A stretch of DNA of 44,946 nt, taken from contig JABDMM010000078.1 of NCBI GenBank assembly GCA_013001465.1, positions 1 to 44,946 on the forward strand, read 5' to 3'. The translations under genes were made by a program, and so were the position numbers. This document shows, piece after piece, positions 35,725-44,640 of the stretch. The notes beneath the pieces were generated by a model. That model searched no databases. It saw only the letters and a list, made by a program, of their open reading frames with translations, and was not told the DNA's origin. Origin of the DNA: Chitinophagales bacterium (GTDB lineage Bacteria > Bacteroidota > Bacteroidia > Chitinophagales > JABDMM01). Numbering within the stretch: position 1 is the stretch's first letter; each line of letters begins with the position of its first letter.

Positions 35725-35946
35725 TTGAATATTGCAGATCTAAAGGAAGGAGAGAGGGGAATAGTAGAAGATATTGTCCACGAGGATATCCCATTAAAGC
35801 TAGTCGAGATGGGATGTTTGCCTGGTAATGAAGTTTTGATGATGCAAAGAGCACCTTTCAAAGATCCTATTTGTATTAAAATAAACGGAAGCGTGATTGC
35901 CTTGCGAAAGAATATAGCGAAGCGAATCATGATTAGCAAGATATAG
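35725..35946 (+). CDS. feoA: FeoA-like SH3-domain protein of ferrous iron uptake
   Basis: 73 residues, the usual FeoA length. The SH3-like fold is marked by GERGIVEDIV, LVEMGCLPGNEVLMMQRAPF and DPICIKINGSVIALRKNIAKRIMI. FeoA is a cytoplasmic partner of FeoB. The start is TTG at 35725: an in-frame TAA lies six bases upstream, and a TAAGGA stretch lies just before it. It is four bases upstream of feoB. Confidence 0.92.
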   Translation: MNIADLKEGERGIVEDIVHEDIPLKLVEMGCLPGNEVLMMQRAPFKDPICIKINGSVIALRKNIAKRIMISKI

Positions 35947-35950
35947 GTAT

Positions 35951-38059
35951 ATGACCAAAGTTAAAGACGGTATTAACGTTGCTGTCGTCGGTAATCCCAA
36001 TACCGGAAAAACTTCATTATTCAATGCACTGACCGGACTCAAGCAAAAGGTCGGCAATTATCCCGGTATTACAGTTGAGAAAAAAACGGGAAGTCTAAAA
36101 CTTGCCGGAGGAAGAAAGGCATTTGTAACGGATCTTCCCGGATCATACAGTATTAACCCAAGTTCTGCAGATGAGAATATAGTGCTTGAAACACTTCTTC
36201 AGCGTGAGAAAAGCAATCAACCTGATGTCGTTGTTGTCGTAGCAGATGTCATGAACCTGAAGCGTAATTTATTCCTGCTATCACAAGTGATGGATCTGGG
36301 TTTCAGAACTATTTTGGCAATTAACATGAGCGATCAACTTGAGAAGCGGGGCATTGAGATCAATACCAGAAAGATCGAGGAGGCTTTTGGTTGCGCAGTA
36401 GTTATGATCAGCACTAAGAAACGGTCTGGTTTAAAGGCACTCAAAGATAAAATCCAGGAATCGCATCAACATGCGATGCCATTTATTTTTGACCTTGAGC
36501 ATCAGGATAAAGAGATCTATGATGAGCTACATAAAATTTTCCCCGAAGCGAGTAGTTATCAAGCTTGGCTTTGCCTATCACAACTAGACAATATTCGCAT
36601 TCTTAGGCAGGAAGAGATCGATGAAATTAATCGATTTAAGAGTAATCACAGAACAGATATAAAGTCTATTCAGCATAAGGAGACTATAAAGAGGTACCGA
36701 TTTATAAATCAGGTGCTAAAGGAGAGCTATAGCAGAAAAATTGAAAATGCCAGTGGGCTGAAGGAACGGATCGATCGGATCATAACCCATCGGTTTTATG
36801 GTTATGCGATTTTCGCAGTTCTGCTGCTCTTAATATTCCAGTCGGTATATAGTTGGGCTAGCTATCCGATGGACCTGATCGACATGTGGTTTGCCCAGTT
36901 AGCACAATTAGCAAGAACAACATTACCTCCCGGACAGTTTACAAATTTGTTGGCAGACGGAATCATCGCCGGTCTTGGAGGCATCGCTATATTTATTCCC
37001 CAGATCGCAATTTTATTTTTCTTCATTGCACTGCTTGAGGAAAGTGGTTATATGAGCAGGGTAGTGTTTTTGATGGATCGTATAATGAGGAATTTCGGGC
37101 TGAGTGGAAAGTCGGTTGTTCCATTGATATCAGGAACTGCATGTGCCATACCGGCGATCATGGCTGCCAGAAATATCGAAAGTTGGAAAGAACGGCTGAT
37201 CACCATACTGGTAACTCCATTTACAACCTGTTCCGCTCGCTTACCGATCTATACTATTATCATTGCGATCGTTATACCTGAAAAAACTTTTGCCGGGATA
37301 GTCAATTTACAAGGCCTGACTCTATTCGCTTTATATTTTCTTGGTTTTGCTGTCGCCTTATTATCCAGTTATTTTTTGAACTTCATTCTAAAATTTAAAA
37401 CAAAAAGCTTTTTTGTGATCGAAATGCCTGAGCTAAGCAGGCCATTGCTAAGAAATGTGGGTCAGACGGTTTATCAAAAAACACAAGCTTTTGTTGTTGG
37501 CGCCGGTAAGATCATTTTTGCGATTTCTATTGTTCTTTGGGTAATGTCGTCTTACGGTCCGGGAAAGGAATTTAAGAATGCCGAACAAATTGTGACCGAA
37601 GAACATAAGTCAGAAGATGGAAATCTGGAGAATAAGATCGCATCATATAAGCTGGAGAACAGCTACATCGGTATTGTTGGGAAATCGATCGAGCCTGTTT
37701 TACGTCCGCTGGGATTTGATTGGAAGATCGGAATTGCAATAATTTGTTCATTTGCTGCAAGGGAAGTTTTTGTAGGAGCACTTTCAACTATTTATAGTGT
37801 TGGTGACAGTGATGATAACATTGAAACGATCAAAAGCCGTTTAGAGAGGGAAGTAAATCCAATTACAGGGCATAAAATGTATACACTTCCACTCGGACTA
37901 TCCTTGTTGTTGTTCTATGCTTTCGCCATGCAATGTATGAGTACACTTGCGATCGTAAAAAGAGAAACGAACAGCTGGAAATGGCCAATACTACAACTTG
38001 TTTGTATGACCGGACTTGCTTATATTTCCTCACTCATAATTTATAATCTATTGAAATAA
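35951..38059 (+). CDS. feoB: FeoB ferrous iron transporter
   Basis: 702 residues. An N-terminal GTPase domain has G1 GNPNTGKTS (14-22), G3 DLPGS (61-65) and G4 NMSD (near 125), followed by a helical spacer. From about 275 a polytopic membrane domain carries the FeoB gate segments (SGYMSRVVFLMDRIMRNFGLSGKSVVPLISG and CSARLPIY, later FAAREVFVGALSTIY). It imports Fe2+ across the inner membrane. The stop overlaps the start of a small Cys-bearing membrane protein gene by one base (TAATG). Confidence 0.95.
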   Translation: MTKVKDGINVAVVGNPNTGKTSLFNALTGLKQKVGNYPGITVEKKTGSLKLAGGRKAFVTDLPGSYSINPSSADENIVLETLLQREKSNQPDVVVVVADVMNLKRNLFLLSQVMDLGFRTILAINMSDQLEKRGIEINTRKIEEAFGCAVVMISTKKRSGLKALKDKIQESHQHAMPFIFDLEHQDKEIYDELHKIFPEASSYQAWLCLSQLDNIRILRQEEIDEINRFKSNHRTDIKSIQHKETIKRYRFINQVLKESYSRKIENASGLKERIDRIITHRFYGYAIFAVLLLLIFQSVYSWASYPMDLIDMWFAQLAQLARTTLPPGQFTNLLADGIIAGLGGIAIFIPQIAILFFFIALLEESGYMSRVVFLMDRIMRNFGLSGKSVVPLISGTACAIPAIMAARNIESWKERLITILVTPFTTCSARLPIYTIIIAIVIPEKTFAGIVNLQGLTLFALYFLGFAVALLSSYFLNFILKFKTKSFFVIEMPELSRPLLRNVGQTVYQKTQAFVVGAGKIIFAISIVLWVMSSYGPGKEFKNAEQIVTEEHKSEDGNLENKIASYKLENSYIGIVGKSIEPVLRPLGFDWKIGIAIICSFAAREVFVGALSTIYSVGDSDDNIETIKSRLEREVNPITGHKMYTLPLGLSLLLFYAFAMQCMSTLAIVKRETNSWKWPILQLVCMTGLAYISSLIIYNLLK

Positions 38060-38199
38060 TGGTTCAGGAGTTACTAGTGTTTATCACCTTTTTTGCTGCT
38101 ATAATCTATTTAGTCAAAACTTTTCTTTTGCCATCAAAAAAGACTTCGGGTTGCGAAAGCTGTGGTATAAGTAAAGCACAGCACAACAGCAAGCAATAG
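38059..38199 (+). CDS. FeoB-associated small membrane protein with a CxxC motif
   Basis: 46 residues: MVQELLVFITFFAAIIYLVKTF forms one membrane helix, followed by a short tail with GCESCGISKAQ (CxxC). It starts inside the feoB stop codon (TAATG). This matches the FeoB-associated Cys-rich membrane protein type that follows feoB in many Bacteroidota. The CxxC may hold iron or take part in redox steps, which is inference. The 136 bases after it hold no gene and no clear terminator. Confidence 0.85.
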   Translation: MVQELLVFITFFAAIIYLVKTFLLPSKKTSGCESCGISKAQHNSKQ

Positions 38200-38335
38200 C
38201 AGATCATATTCAATCTTTTCTTTTTTAAGAGCTTATAAAGCAGTGATCATATTTTTTTTAATTATAGCCACCATAATGTAAAGGCATTAGCTAACTTTAT
38301 ATCGATAAAATTAGATAAGCCAAACCTAAAACAAG

Positions 38336-41300
38336 ATGATCCGGTCTTCCATTATTATAATTTTCAGTCTATTTACCATTCATAACATTTACAGTCAGGC
38401 TTGTGATACCACTATTACAGGTCCTGTCATAGATGGTGCAACGGTAAGTTCAAACCTTGGTAATACATTAATGATCTGTGCGGGCGATGGTATTGCTGAT
38501 TCGATTTCAATGTCAAATACTTCATTATCGACTGAAGATTATATATATGTTGTTACAACCCCAACTACAGAAGTGCTTGCAATTAGTAACACTGGAGTTC
38601 TGGATTTTGAAAATGCCGGAGCCGGAGACTGCTGGATCTGGGGGCTGAATTATACTGGAAGTATTTTGTTTAATGTAGGCGACACACTCAATACTTTCGG
38701 TAGCCTCACCGATAGCTGCTTCGATCTTTCGGATGATTATGTTCTTTTACAACGAACAGGTGTTGATGGCGCAACAGTCACATCTGATCTGGGAGATACA
38801 TTGTACACATGTGTTGGTGATGGTATTGTCGATCAATTCACCATGTCTAATACTTCTACGGCTTCTGAATTCTATGTTTACATAGTAACTACTCCTGAAA
38901 TGGTAATAAGCACCATCAGCATTATTAACACATATAATTTTGAGGGTACCGGACCTGGTCAGCTTTTAGTCTGGGGATTGAGTTTCAGTGGTAGTCTGCT
39001 CATTTCATCCGGAGATACATTGTCTATGACAGAACCATTATCTGCCGGATGTTATTCCCTCTCACAGAACTTTGTTTTAGTTAACAAAACTTTGGTCGAT
39101 GGAGCAGCCGTCACTTCTAACTTTGGCGATTCACTTAAAATATGTGCAGGAGATGGCCTTGCAGATTCTGTTGTTATGAGCAATAGTTCTGTTTCGACCG
39201 AGGATTACGCTTATGTTATAACCTCTCCACAAAGTGTAGTTTTAGGTGTGAACGGTTCCGGAATTATAGATTTCGAAACTGCCGGGGGAGGTGAATGTTG
39301 GGTCTGGGGGTTAAGTTATACAGGGAGTTTGAATATTGGATTGGGAGATACCGTAAGTACTTTTGGAGCGCTGTCTGACAGTTGCTATCAATTATCGGAT
39401 AATTTCGTCGTCGTTATGAGAACCGGAGTTGAAGGCGGCAGTGTTGCTTCACATTTAGGTGACACAGTATACACATGTGTCGGAGACGGTAATGCAGATT
39501 CGGTTATAATGTCTTCTAGTTCTACTTCTACAGAACTCTATACTTATATCGTCACAAATGCCTCTGCACAAATATTAGCCATCAGCAGTAGTAATATTTT
39601 AGATTTTGAAACTGCAGGCTTAGGAGAATGCAGAGTTTATGGATTAAGCTATACAGGAAATATTTTGGTTACTCCAGGTAATACAATTCAACCATCGACA
39701 GTTTTTTCCGACAGTTGTTTTTCACTTTCTTCGAATTATATTGTTGTAAGACGAACTCAACCTGATGGTGCGACAGTAAGCTCTAACTTTGGAGATACTC
39801 TACATACATGTGCCGGAGATGGCGTTTCGGATGCGTTTATTATGAGCAATTCAACGACATCAAACAGTTTGTACACCTATGTTGTAACAAATGCAGCAAC
39901 AGAAGTTCTCGCTGTTTCTTCAGATACCGTGTTTGATTTTGAATTAGCGGGAGAAGGAGAGTGTTGGGTTTGGGGTCTAAGTTATACCGGTAGCTTACTT
40001 GTAAGTGTTGGAGATACTGTGCTTAATCTGGCTGCACTTTCAGATGATTGCTTTGATCTTTCTTCAAATTATGTAGTTGTTAATCGCACTGGTGTTGACG
40101 GTGCGCAGGTTTCATCAAGTCTCGGTGACACACTAAATATATGTGCAGGAGATGGGATAGGAGATCCGTTTGTAATGAGTAATACATCTACTTCATCAGC
40201 AACATATATTTATTTGATAACCGATGCTTCAACCAATGTGCTGGCAATTAATACGGATGGAAATTTAGATCTAGATGGAGCAGGAGCAGGAGAGTGTTGG
40301 GTTTGGGGATTAAGTTACACAGGAACTCTGGCAATTTCAGTTGGCGACACCGTTTCCACATTTGGAAGCTTATCGGATAGTTGTTATGGCCTTTCAGAAA
40401 ACTATGTAGTCGTTTTTAGAAGTTTTGTAGAAGGAGCTACAGTTAACTCCAGTGTTGGAGATAGTGCTCAGTTTTGTACAGGAGATGGTTTTGTTGACCA
40501 GGTAATTATGAATAATTCTAGCTCTTCTTCTGATGATTATATTTATATCATCACTGATGCATCAACTCAAGTATTAAGTATTGATACTTCAGGCTTTCTT
40601 GATTTTAACAATGCCGGAGGAGGTGAATGCTGGGTCTGGGGTTTGAGTTATTCCGGTGATCTTTTGATAAGTGTTGGAGACACTGTCTCTACTTTCGGTG
40701 CTCTTTCCGATCAGTGTTATGATCTGTCTGCTAATTTTATCGTTGTGGAACGAACAGAATATGATGGAGGTACTGTTTCCATTTTAGGTGGAGGAGTTGT
40801 TGATACTATTTGTATTGGAGAAGGAGTTGAGGACACTATTTACTTTGATCATTCAACCACATCTTCACAGCAGTATTCATATATTATAACAGATGACAAC
40901 AATCTTATACTTGCATTTGCTACCGAATTTGCGACATTCGAAACTGCCGGTGTTGGTGTTTGTAGAGTGTATGGAGTCAACTATAGCGGGAGTTTAATTG
41001 CAGTTCCAACTGATGATGTGACCGCAGTCTTCTTATCCGATAGTTGCTGGGATCTTTCAAGCAACTATATAGAAATTGTTAGAGAAAACTGTAGCGGGAT
41101 CTCAGATCATGAATCAGAGAAGGAGCTCATCGTCTATCCAAACCCTGCAAGTAGCAGCATAACCGTGACTGGTGTCTATAATCAGACGGTAAGTATTTAT
41201 GACCTCAATGGTCGAATTGTATTTAATACGGAAGTAAGTAAAGAGCACCAGCTGGCGATCGACATTAGTCATCTTGCACCTGCGGTGTACGCGGTAAAAT

Positions 41301-41338
41301 CATCAAACGGCTTGTCAAAATTAATTGTTGTAGAGTAG
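38336..41338 (+). CDS. Secreted repeat protein: eight 111-residue repeats plus T9SS sorting domain
   Basis: 1000 residues. Signal peptide (1-20, ending IYSQ), eight tandem units and a T9SS domain (VYPNPASS, ending KLIVVE). Units start at the D-G-(A/G) box at nucleotides 38435, 38768, 39101, 39434, 39767, 40100, 40433 and 40766: seven steps of exactly 333 bases. A typical unit runs DGATVSSNLGDTLxxCAGDG, SMSNTS, YxYVVT, xLAIS, LDFE.AGxGECWVWGLSYTG, SVGDTVSTFGxLSDSCYDLSxNYVVV. Three Cys recur in most units (unit 2 lacks the middle one). A surface fibre or adhesin is likely; I do not recognise a named domain. Confidence 0.88.
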   Translation: MIRSSIIIIFSLFTIHNIYSQACDTTITGPVIDGATVSSNLGNTLMICAGDGIADSISMSNTSLSTEDYIYVVTTPTTEVLAISNTGVLDFENAGAGDCWIWGLNYTGSILFNVGDTLNTFGSLTDSCFDLSDDYVLLQRTGVDGATVTSDLGDTLYTCVGDGIVDQFTMSNTSTASEFYVYIVTTPEMVISTISIINTYNFEGTGPGQLLVWGLSFSGSLLISSGDTLSMTEPLSAGCYSLSQNFVLVNKTLVDGAAVTSNFGDSLKICAGDGLADSVVMSNSSVSTEDYAYVITSPQSVVLGVNGSGIIDFETAGGGECWVWGLSYTGSLNIGLGDTVSTFGALSDSCYQLSDNFVVVMRTGVEGGSVASHLGDTVYTCVGDGNADSVIMSSSSTSTELYTYIVTNASAQILAISSSNILDFETAGLGECRVYGLSYTGNILVTPGNTIQPSTVFSDSCFSLSSNYIVVRRTQPDGATVSSNFGDTLHTCAGDGVSDAFIMSNSTTSNSLYTYVVTNAATEVLAVSSDTVFDFELAGEGECWVWGLSYTGSLLVSVGDTVLNLAALSDDCFDLSSNYVVVNRTGVDGAQVSSSLGDTLNICAGDGIGDPFVMSNTSTSSATYIYLITDASTNVLAINTDGNLDLDGAGAGECWVWGLSYTGTLAISVGDTVSTFGSLSDSCYGLSENYVVVFRSFVEGATVNSSVGDSAQFCTGDGFVDQVIMNNSSSSSDDYIYIITDASTQVLSIDTSGFLDFNNAGGGECWVWGLSYSGDLLISVGDTVSTFGALSDQCYDLSANFIVVERTEYDGGTVSILGGGVVDTICIGEGVEDTIYFDHSTTSSQQYSYIITDDNNLILAFATEFATFETAGVGVCRVYGVNYSGSLIAVPTDDVTAVFLSDSCWDLSSNYIEIVRENCSGISDHESEKELIVYPNPASSSITVTGVYNQTVSIYDLNGRIVFNTEVSKEHQLAIDISHLAPAVYAVKSSNGLSKLIVVE
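38435..41098 (+). repeat. Eight in-frame 333-bp coding repeats
   Basis: The eight units have diverged in base sequence but keep a constant 333-base spacing with no net insertion or deletion between landmarks. Unit 8 is the most divergent (CIGEGVEDTIYF in place of CAGDG...MSN). The end is taken as one period after 40766. Confidence 0.85.
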
Positions 41339-41384
41339 AACTATTAAGGTGCTGCAGCTTCAATCTCAACTCACGCTTCCGGGC

Positions 41385-42056
41385 TTAACTAACTTCCCGA
41401 TCTTTCTTATGTTTGAGAACCTTGGCTTCGAGATAAAAGATCGTGTCTTCGGCGACGTTTTTGATATGGTCACCAACCCGTTCTAGTTTTCGGATAGTAG
41501 AAAAGAGGAATAATAACGCTCGGGTTTCTTCCGGAACTTCTTTGATCATGGTTGTTATGATCCTCGATGCATTTCTATTGATCGTGTTTAACTCGGCATC
41601 TTTTTTATATACTTTTCTTGCCAGGTTAGCATCACCTGTTTCAAAGGATCTTTGGATATTCGTCATCATAACAATGGTGATCTCAAACATTTCTTCAAGT
41701 TTTACCGCTTTGAAGGCTTTAGAAGAAATAGGTTTTTCCAGATCGACAACATAATCCGCTATGCCATCAGCGAGATCACCTATACGCTCCAGGTCAGAAT
41801 TGATCTTTAGGACCGAGATTACATATCTGAGGTCAGTTGCAACGGGTTGGAACAAAGCAAGCAGATTTTCACAATCTCGATCGATAGCCAATTCCATGGC
41901 ATTCACTCTTTTTTCATGGTGAATGATCTCTTCTGCTACTTCAGCACTGTATTCCAGGAAAGCTATTTTAGCTTTTTCAAGCTGAGTTCTTGCCAGATCC
42001 ATCATTTCAATGATGGTTTTATTCAAATGTGCCAATTCGGATTCTAGATGATTCAT
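41385..42056 (-). CDS. phoU: Phosphate signalling regulator PhoU
   Basis: 223 residues, all helical, with two PhoU repeats: MNHLESELAHLNKTIIEMMDLARTQLEKA at the start, the first repeat's metal/helix region EKRVNAMELAIDRDCENLL, DLRYVISVLKINSDLERIGDLADGIA, and the second repeat's RKLERVGDHIKNVAEDTIFYLEA near the end. PhoU links the Pst transporter to phosphate sensing. It lies ten bases downstream of pstB and closes the pst operon. It is tail to tail with the repeat-protein gene (46-base gap, no clear terminator). Confidence 0.95.
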   Translation of the reverse strand: MNHLESELAHLNKTIIEMMDLARTQLEKAKIAFLEYSAEVAEEIIHHEKRVNAMELAIDRDCENLLALFQPVATDLRYVISVLKINSDLERIGDLADGIADYVVDLEKPISSKAFKAVKLEEMFEITIVMMTNIQRSFETGDANLARKVYKKDAELNTINRNASRIITTMIKEVPEETRALLFLFSTIRKLERVGDHIKNVAEDTIFYLEAKVLKHKKDREVS

Positions 42057-42066
42057 AATTCAAAGT

Positions 42067-42870
42067 TTACCCAAAACGTCCACTGATATAATTCTCGGTT
42101 CTGTCGTGTTTGGGATTTGTAAAAAGTTCTTTTGTAGGTCCATGCTCGATCAATTCCCCCATATAAAAGAAGGCAGTTTTATCACTAAGTCGGCCTGCTT
42201 GTTGCATATTGTGGGTTACTATTACAATGGTATATTCCGTTTTCAACTGAAAGATCAGATCTTCGATCCTGGCAGTTGAAATAGGATCCAGGGCAGAAGT
42301 TGGTTCATCCATTAAGATAATGGAGGGTTCTACAGCCAGAGTTCTCGCAATGCAAACCCTTTGTTGTTGTCCACCGGACAGAGCAAGAGCTGATTTTTTT
42401 AGATTGTCTTTCACCTCGCTCCACAGATCGGCTTGTTTCAATGCTTTTTCTACTCTTTCACTTATCAGCTTTTTATCTCTGATCCCTTGTATTCTCAATC
42501 CATAAGCGACATTGTCAAAGATAGATTTTGGAAAAGGATTAGGTTTTTGGAAAACCATACCCACATATTTCCGGAGTTGTTCTACCTCTATATAGCTGTT
42601 ATATATCTTGTTCCCGTCTATCCTGATCTGACCTTTCATCCTGAATTCATCGATGTAATCATTCATTCTATTGAATAGTCGAAGAAAAGTAGATTTACCA
42701 CAACCGGAAGGTCCGATCAAAGCGGTAACAGCATTTTCTTCCATTCCAAGATTTATTCCTTTCAAAGCATGGAATTGGCCATAGAAAGCATTGACGTCGA
42801 TCGCTTCGATTTTATATACATCTTTTCTATATGCAGCTGTCTTTTCCATTTTGGATTCAGTTAAAATCAT
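42067..42870 (-). CDS. pstB: Phosphate ABC transporter ATPase PstB
   Basis: 267 residues. The first 20 residues precede the family core, so starting at Met8 (MEKTAAY) is also possible. Walker A GPSGCGKS (53-60), the PstB-typical RLFNRMND, signature [16 protein letters not shown], Walker [14 protein letters not shown], and the H-loop [13 protein letters not shown]. It powers high-affinity phosphate import with PstC and PstA and sits between pstA (23-base gap) and phoU. Confidence 0.96.
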   Translation of the reverse strand: MILTESKMEKTAAYRKDVYKIEAIDVNAFYGQFHALKGINLGMEENAVTALIGPSGCGKSTFLRLFNRMNDYIDEFRMKGQIRIDGNKIYNSYIEVEQLRKYVGMVFQKPNPFPKSIFDNVAYGLRIQGIRDKKLISERVEKALKQADLWSEVKDNLKKSALALSGGQQQRVCIARTLAVEPSIILMDEPTSALDPISTARIEDLIFQLKTEYTIVIVTHNMQQAGRLSDKTAFFYMGELIEHGPTKELFTNPKHDRTENYISGRFG

Positions 42871-42893
42871 AATTGCAGTTCAAATAAATCATG

Positions 42894-43751
42894 TTACCAA
42901 TTGACCTTTTTTTGCCATTTATTTCTGAAGTAAACTGCGATGGCGTTCATTGTAAATGTAACCAATAATAGGATTATGATCGCAGCAGCAGCATTGATTA
43001 CAAAGCCATGTTGAGGTCTGCTTACCCAATTAAAAATCTGAATTGGAAGAACAGAGAACTCATCCATCGGGCTGCTTGGAGTGAAAGGCACATAAGCCAG
43101 AGCCCCTATGACTATAAGAGGTGCAGTTTCACCTACAGCTCGTGAAAGTGCAAGTATCACTCCGGTAAGAATACCACCGAAAGAAGCGGGTAAAATCTGG
43201 TTCCACATGGTTTGCCATTTTGTTGCGCCCATTGCGAACGAAGCCTCCTTAATAGTTTTCGGAACCGCCTTGATCGCCTCTCTGGTGGCGACGATTATTA
43301 TAGGCAGGATTAGCAAAGAGAGTGTAAAACTACCCGCTAAAACGCTGGGACCGAATTTTAGAAGGCGAACGAAGATCTCGAGTCCTAACAATCCATAGAT
43401 GATCGAGGGTACACCAGCGAGATTGGAAATATTGATCTCAAGCAAACTTGCAAAACGTGATTTCTTGCTGTACTCTTCAAGATATATCGCAGCACCGATC
43501 CCAAGAGGAATAGCTACTATAGCTGTAAGCCCAAGAATCCAAAGCGATCCCATCATCGCTGTTAAAATACCGGCATTTTCAGGTTTCCTGGATGGGAGGG
43601 AAGTAAGAAATTGCCAGTCGATCCTTAAGATACCATCTTTGATGATCGCTCCGATAAATACAGCAAGTAAAACCAATCCCAGAAATGTACAGAAGATCCC
43701 CCACATCTGAAATGCCTTATCTTTTGCCTTATTTATTTTCGCATTATTCAT
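42894..43751 (-). CDS. pstA: Phosphate ABC transporter permease PstA
   Basis: 285 residues with about six membrane helices and the permease motif ATREAIKAVPKTIKEASFAMGATKWQTMWN, plus the PstA-type ALSRAVGETAPLIVIGAL. Its ATG (43751) overlaps the end of pstC by eight bases, so translation is probably coupled. Confidence 0.95.
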   Translation of the reverse strand: MNNAKINKAKDKAFQMWGIFCTFLGLVLLAVFIGAIIKDGILRIDWQFLTSLPSRKPENAGILTAMMGSLWILGLTAIVAIPLGIGAAIYLEEYSKKSRFASLLEINISNLAGVPSIIYGLLGLEIFVRLLKFGPSVLAGSFTLSLLILPIIIVATREAIKAVPKTIKEASFAMGATKWQTMWNQILPASFGGILTGVILALSRAVGETAPLIVIGALAYVPFTPSSPMDEFSVLPIQIFNWVSRPQHGFVINAAAAIIILLLVTFTMNAIAVYFRNKWQKKVNW

Positions 43752-44622
43752 AACGTTGCTGATACTTTTTCCTGATGAAAAAGCTAATATTGTTTAGAAT
43801 AAATGTGAAGATAAAGAGTGTAATCCCCGCTGCGAAAATTGTTCGATACTCCAGTGTGCCGTGTTGAACATCTCCAAGGCTTACTTGGACAATATATGCG
43901 GTTATAGTTTCAATAGGAACAGTAGGGTCAAAAGTTAATCTTGGTTGTTGGCCGGCAGCTATGGCAACGATCATCGTTTCTCCGATCGCTCTAGACAAAG
44001 CGAGGATAACAGACACGATAATACCGGAAGAAGCAGCAGGTACAGTAACGTTAAACGAAGTCTGCAAACGTGTCGATCCCATCCCATATGAAGCTTCTCT
44101 AAGAGATTTCGGAACTGCAAACAGAGCATCCTCACTCAAAGAAGTAACAAAAGGAATGATCATGATACCCATTACCATACCGGCGGATAAGGCATTAAAG
44201 CCAGACAGACCGGGAATGATCATTTGCAGAAATGGCGTGACTACCATTAATGCGAAGAAACCATAAACTACTGTTGGAACTGCTGCTAATAGCTCGAGTA
44301 GGGGTTTGATTGATTTTCGAAAACCTTTGGGGGAGAATTCGTTCAAGTAAATCGCAATTGAAAGTCCAATTGGTAGAGCTACTGCAATTGCAATCAGAGT
44401 AGTTAGCATTGTTCCAGAAAGCAACGGCAGAATACCAAAATGTTTCTTGGTAAAGAGTGGAGTCCATTGCGTATCAGTTACAAAATCTATGATGGATACT
44501 TCAGAAAAGAATATAACAGCCTCAATAGATAAGACCAGGATGATCCCTATGGTCGTTAAAATAGTTATGAGGGCACATAAAAAAAGTACCTTCTCAATAA
44601 TATATTCTTTTGCCCTCAGCAT
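43744..44622 (-). CDS. pstC: Phosphate ABC transporter permease PstC
   Basis: 292 residues, about six membrane helices. The loop SLSEDALFAVPKSLREASYGMGSTRLQTSFN is the ATPase-docking motif, and ALSRAIGETMIVAIAAG is typical of PstC. The TQWTPLFTKKHFGILPLLSGTM segment near the N-terminus also fits. It starts 18 bases after the pstS stop and overlaps pstA by eight bases. Confidence 0.95.
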   Translation of the reverse strand: MLRAKEYIIEKVLFLCALITILTTIGIILVLSIEAVIFFSEVSIIDFVTDTQWTPLFTKKHFGILPLLSGTMLTTLIAIAVALPIGLSIAIYLNEFSPKGFRKSIKPLLELLAAVPTVVYGFFALMVVTPFLQMIIPGLSGFNALSAGMVMGIMIIPFVTSLSEDALFAVPKSLREASYGMGSTRLQTSFNVTVPAASSGIIVSVILALSRAIGETMIVAIAAGQQPRLTFDPTVPIETITAYIVQVSLGDVQHGTLEYRTIFAAGITLFIFTFILNNISFFIRKKYQQRYE

Positions 44623-44640
44623 AGGAGGCGAATTTAAATA

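Noticed and set aside
38336-41338. Regular direct repeats, considered as a CRISPR-like or non-coding array
   Set aside because: The 333-base units lie in one open frame with a signal peptide and sorting domain, and their base sequences have diverged as in coding repeats.
41339-41384. Terminator between the repeat-protein gene and phoU
   Set aside because: No stem with a T-run could be found; the same applies to the three-base gap at 17796-17798.
44623-44640. Regulatory site between pstS and pstC
   Set aside because: Only 18 bases with no symmetry; the operon's control region lies beyond the window.
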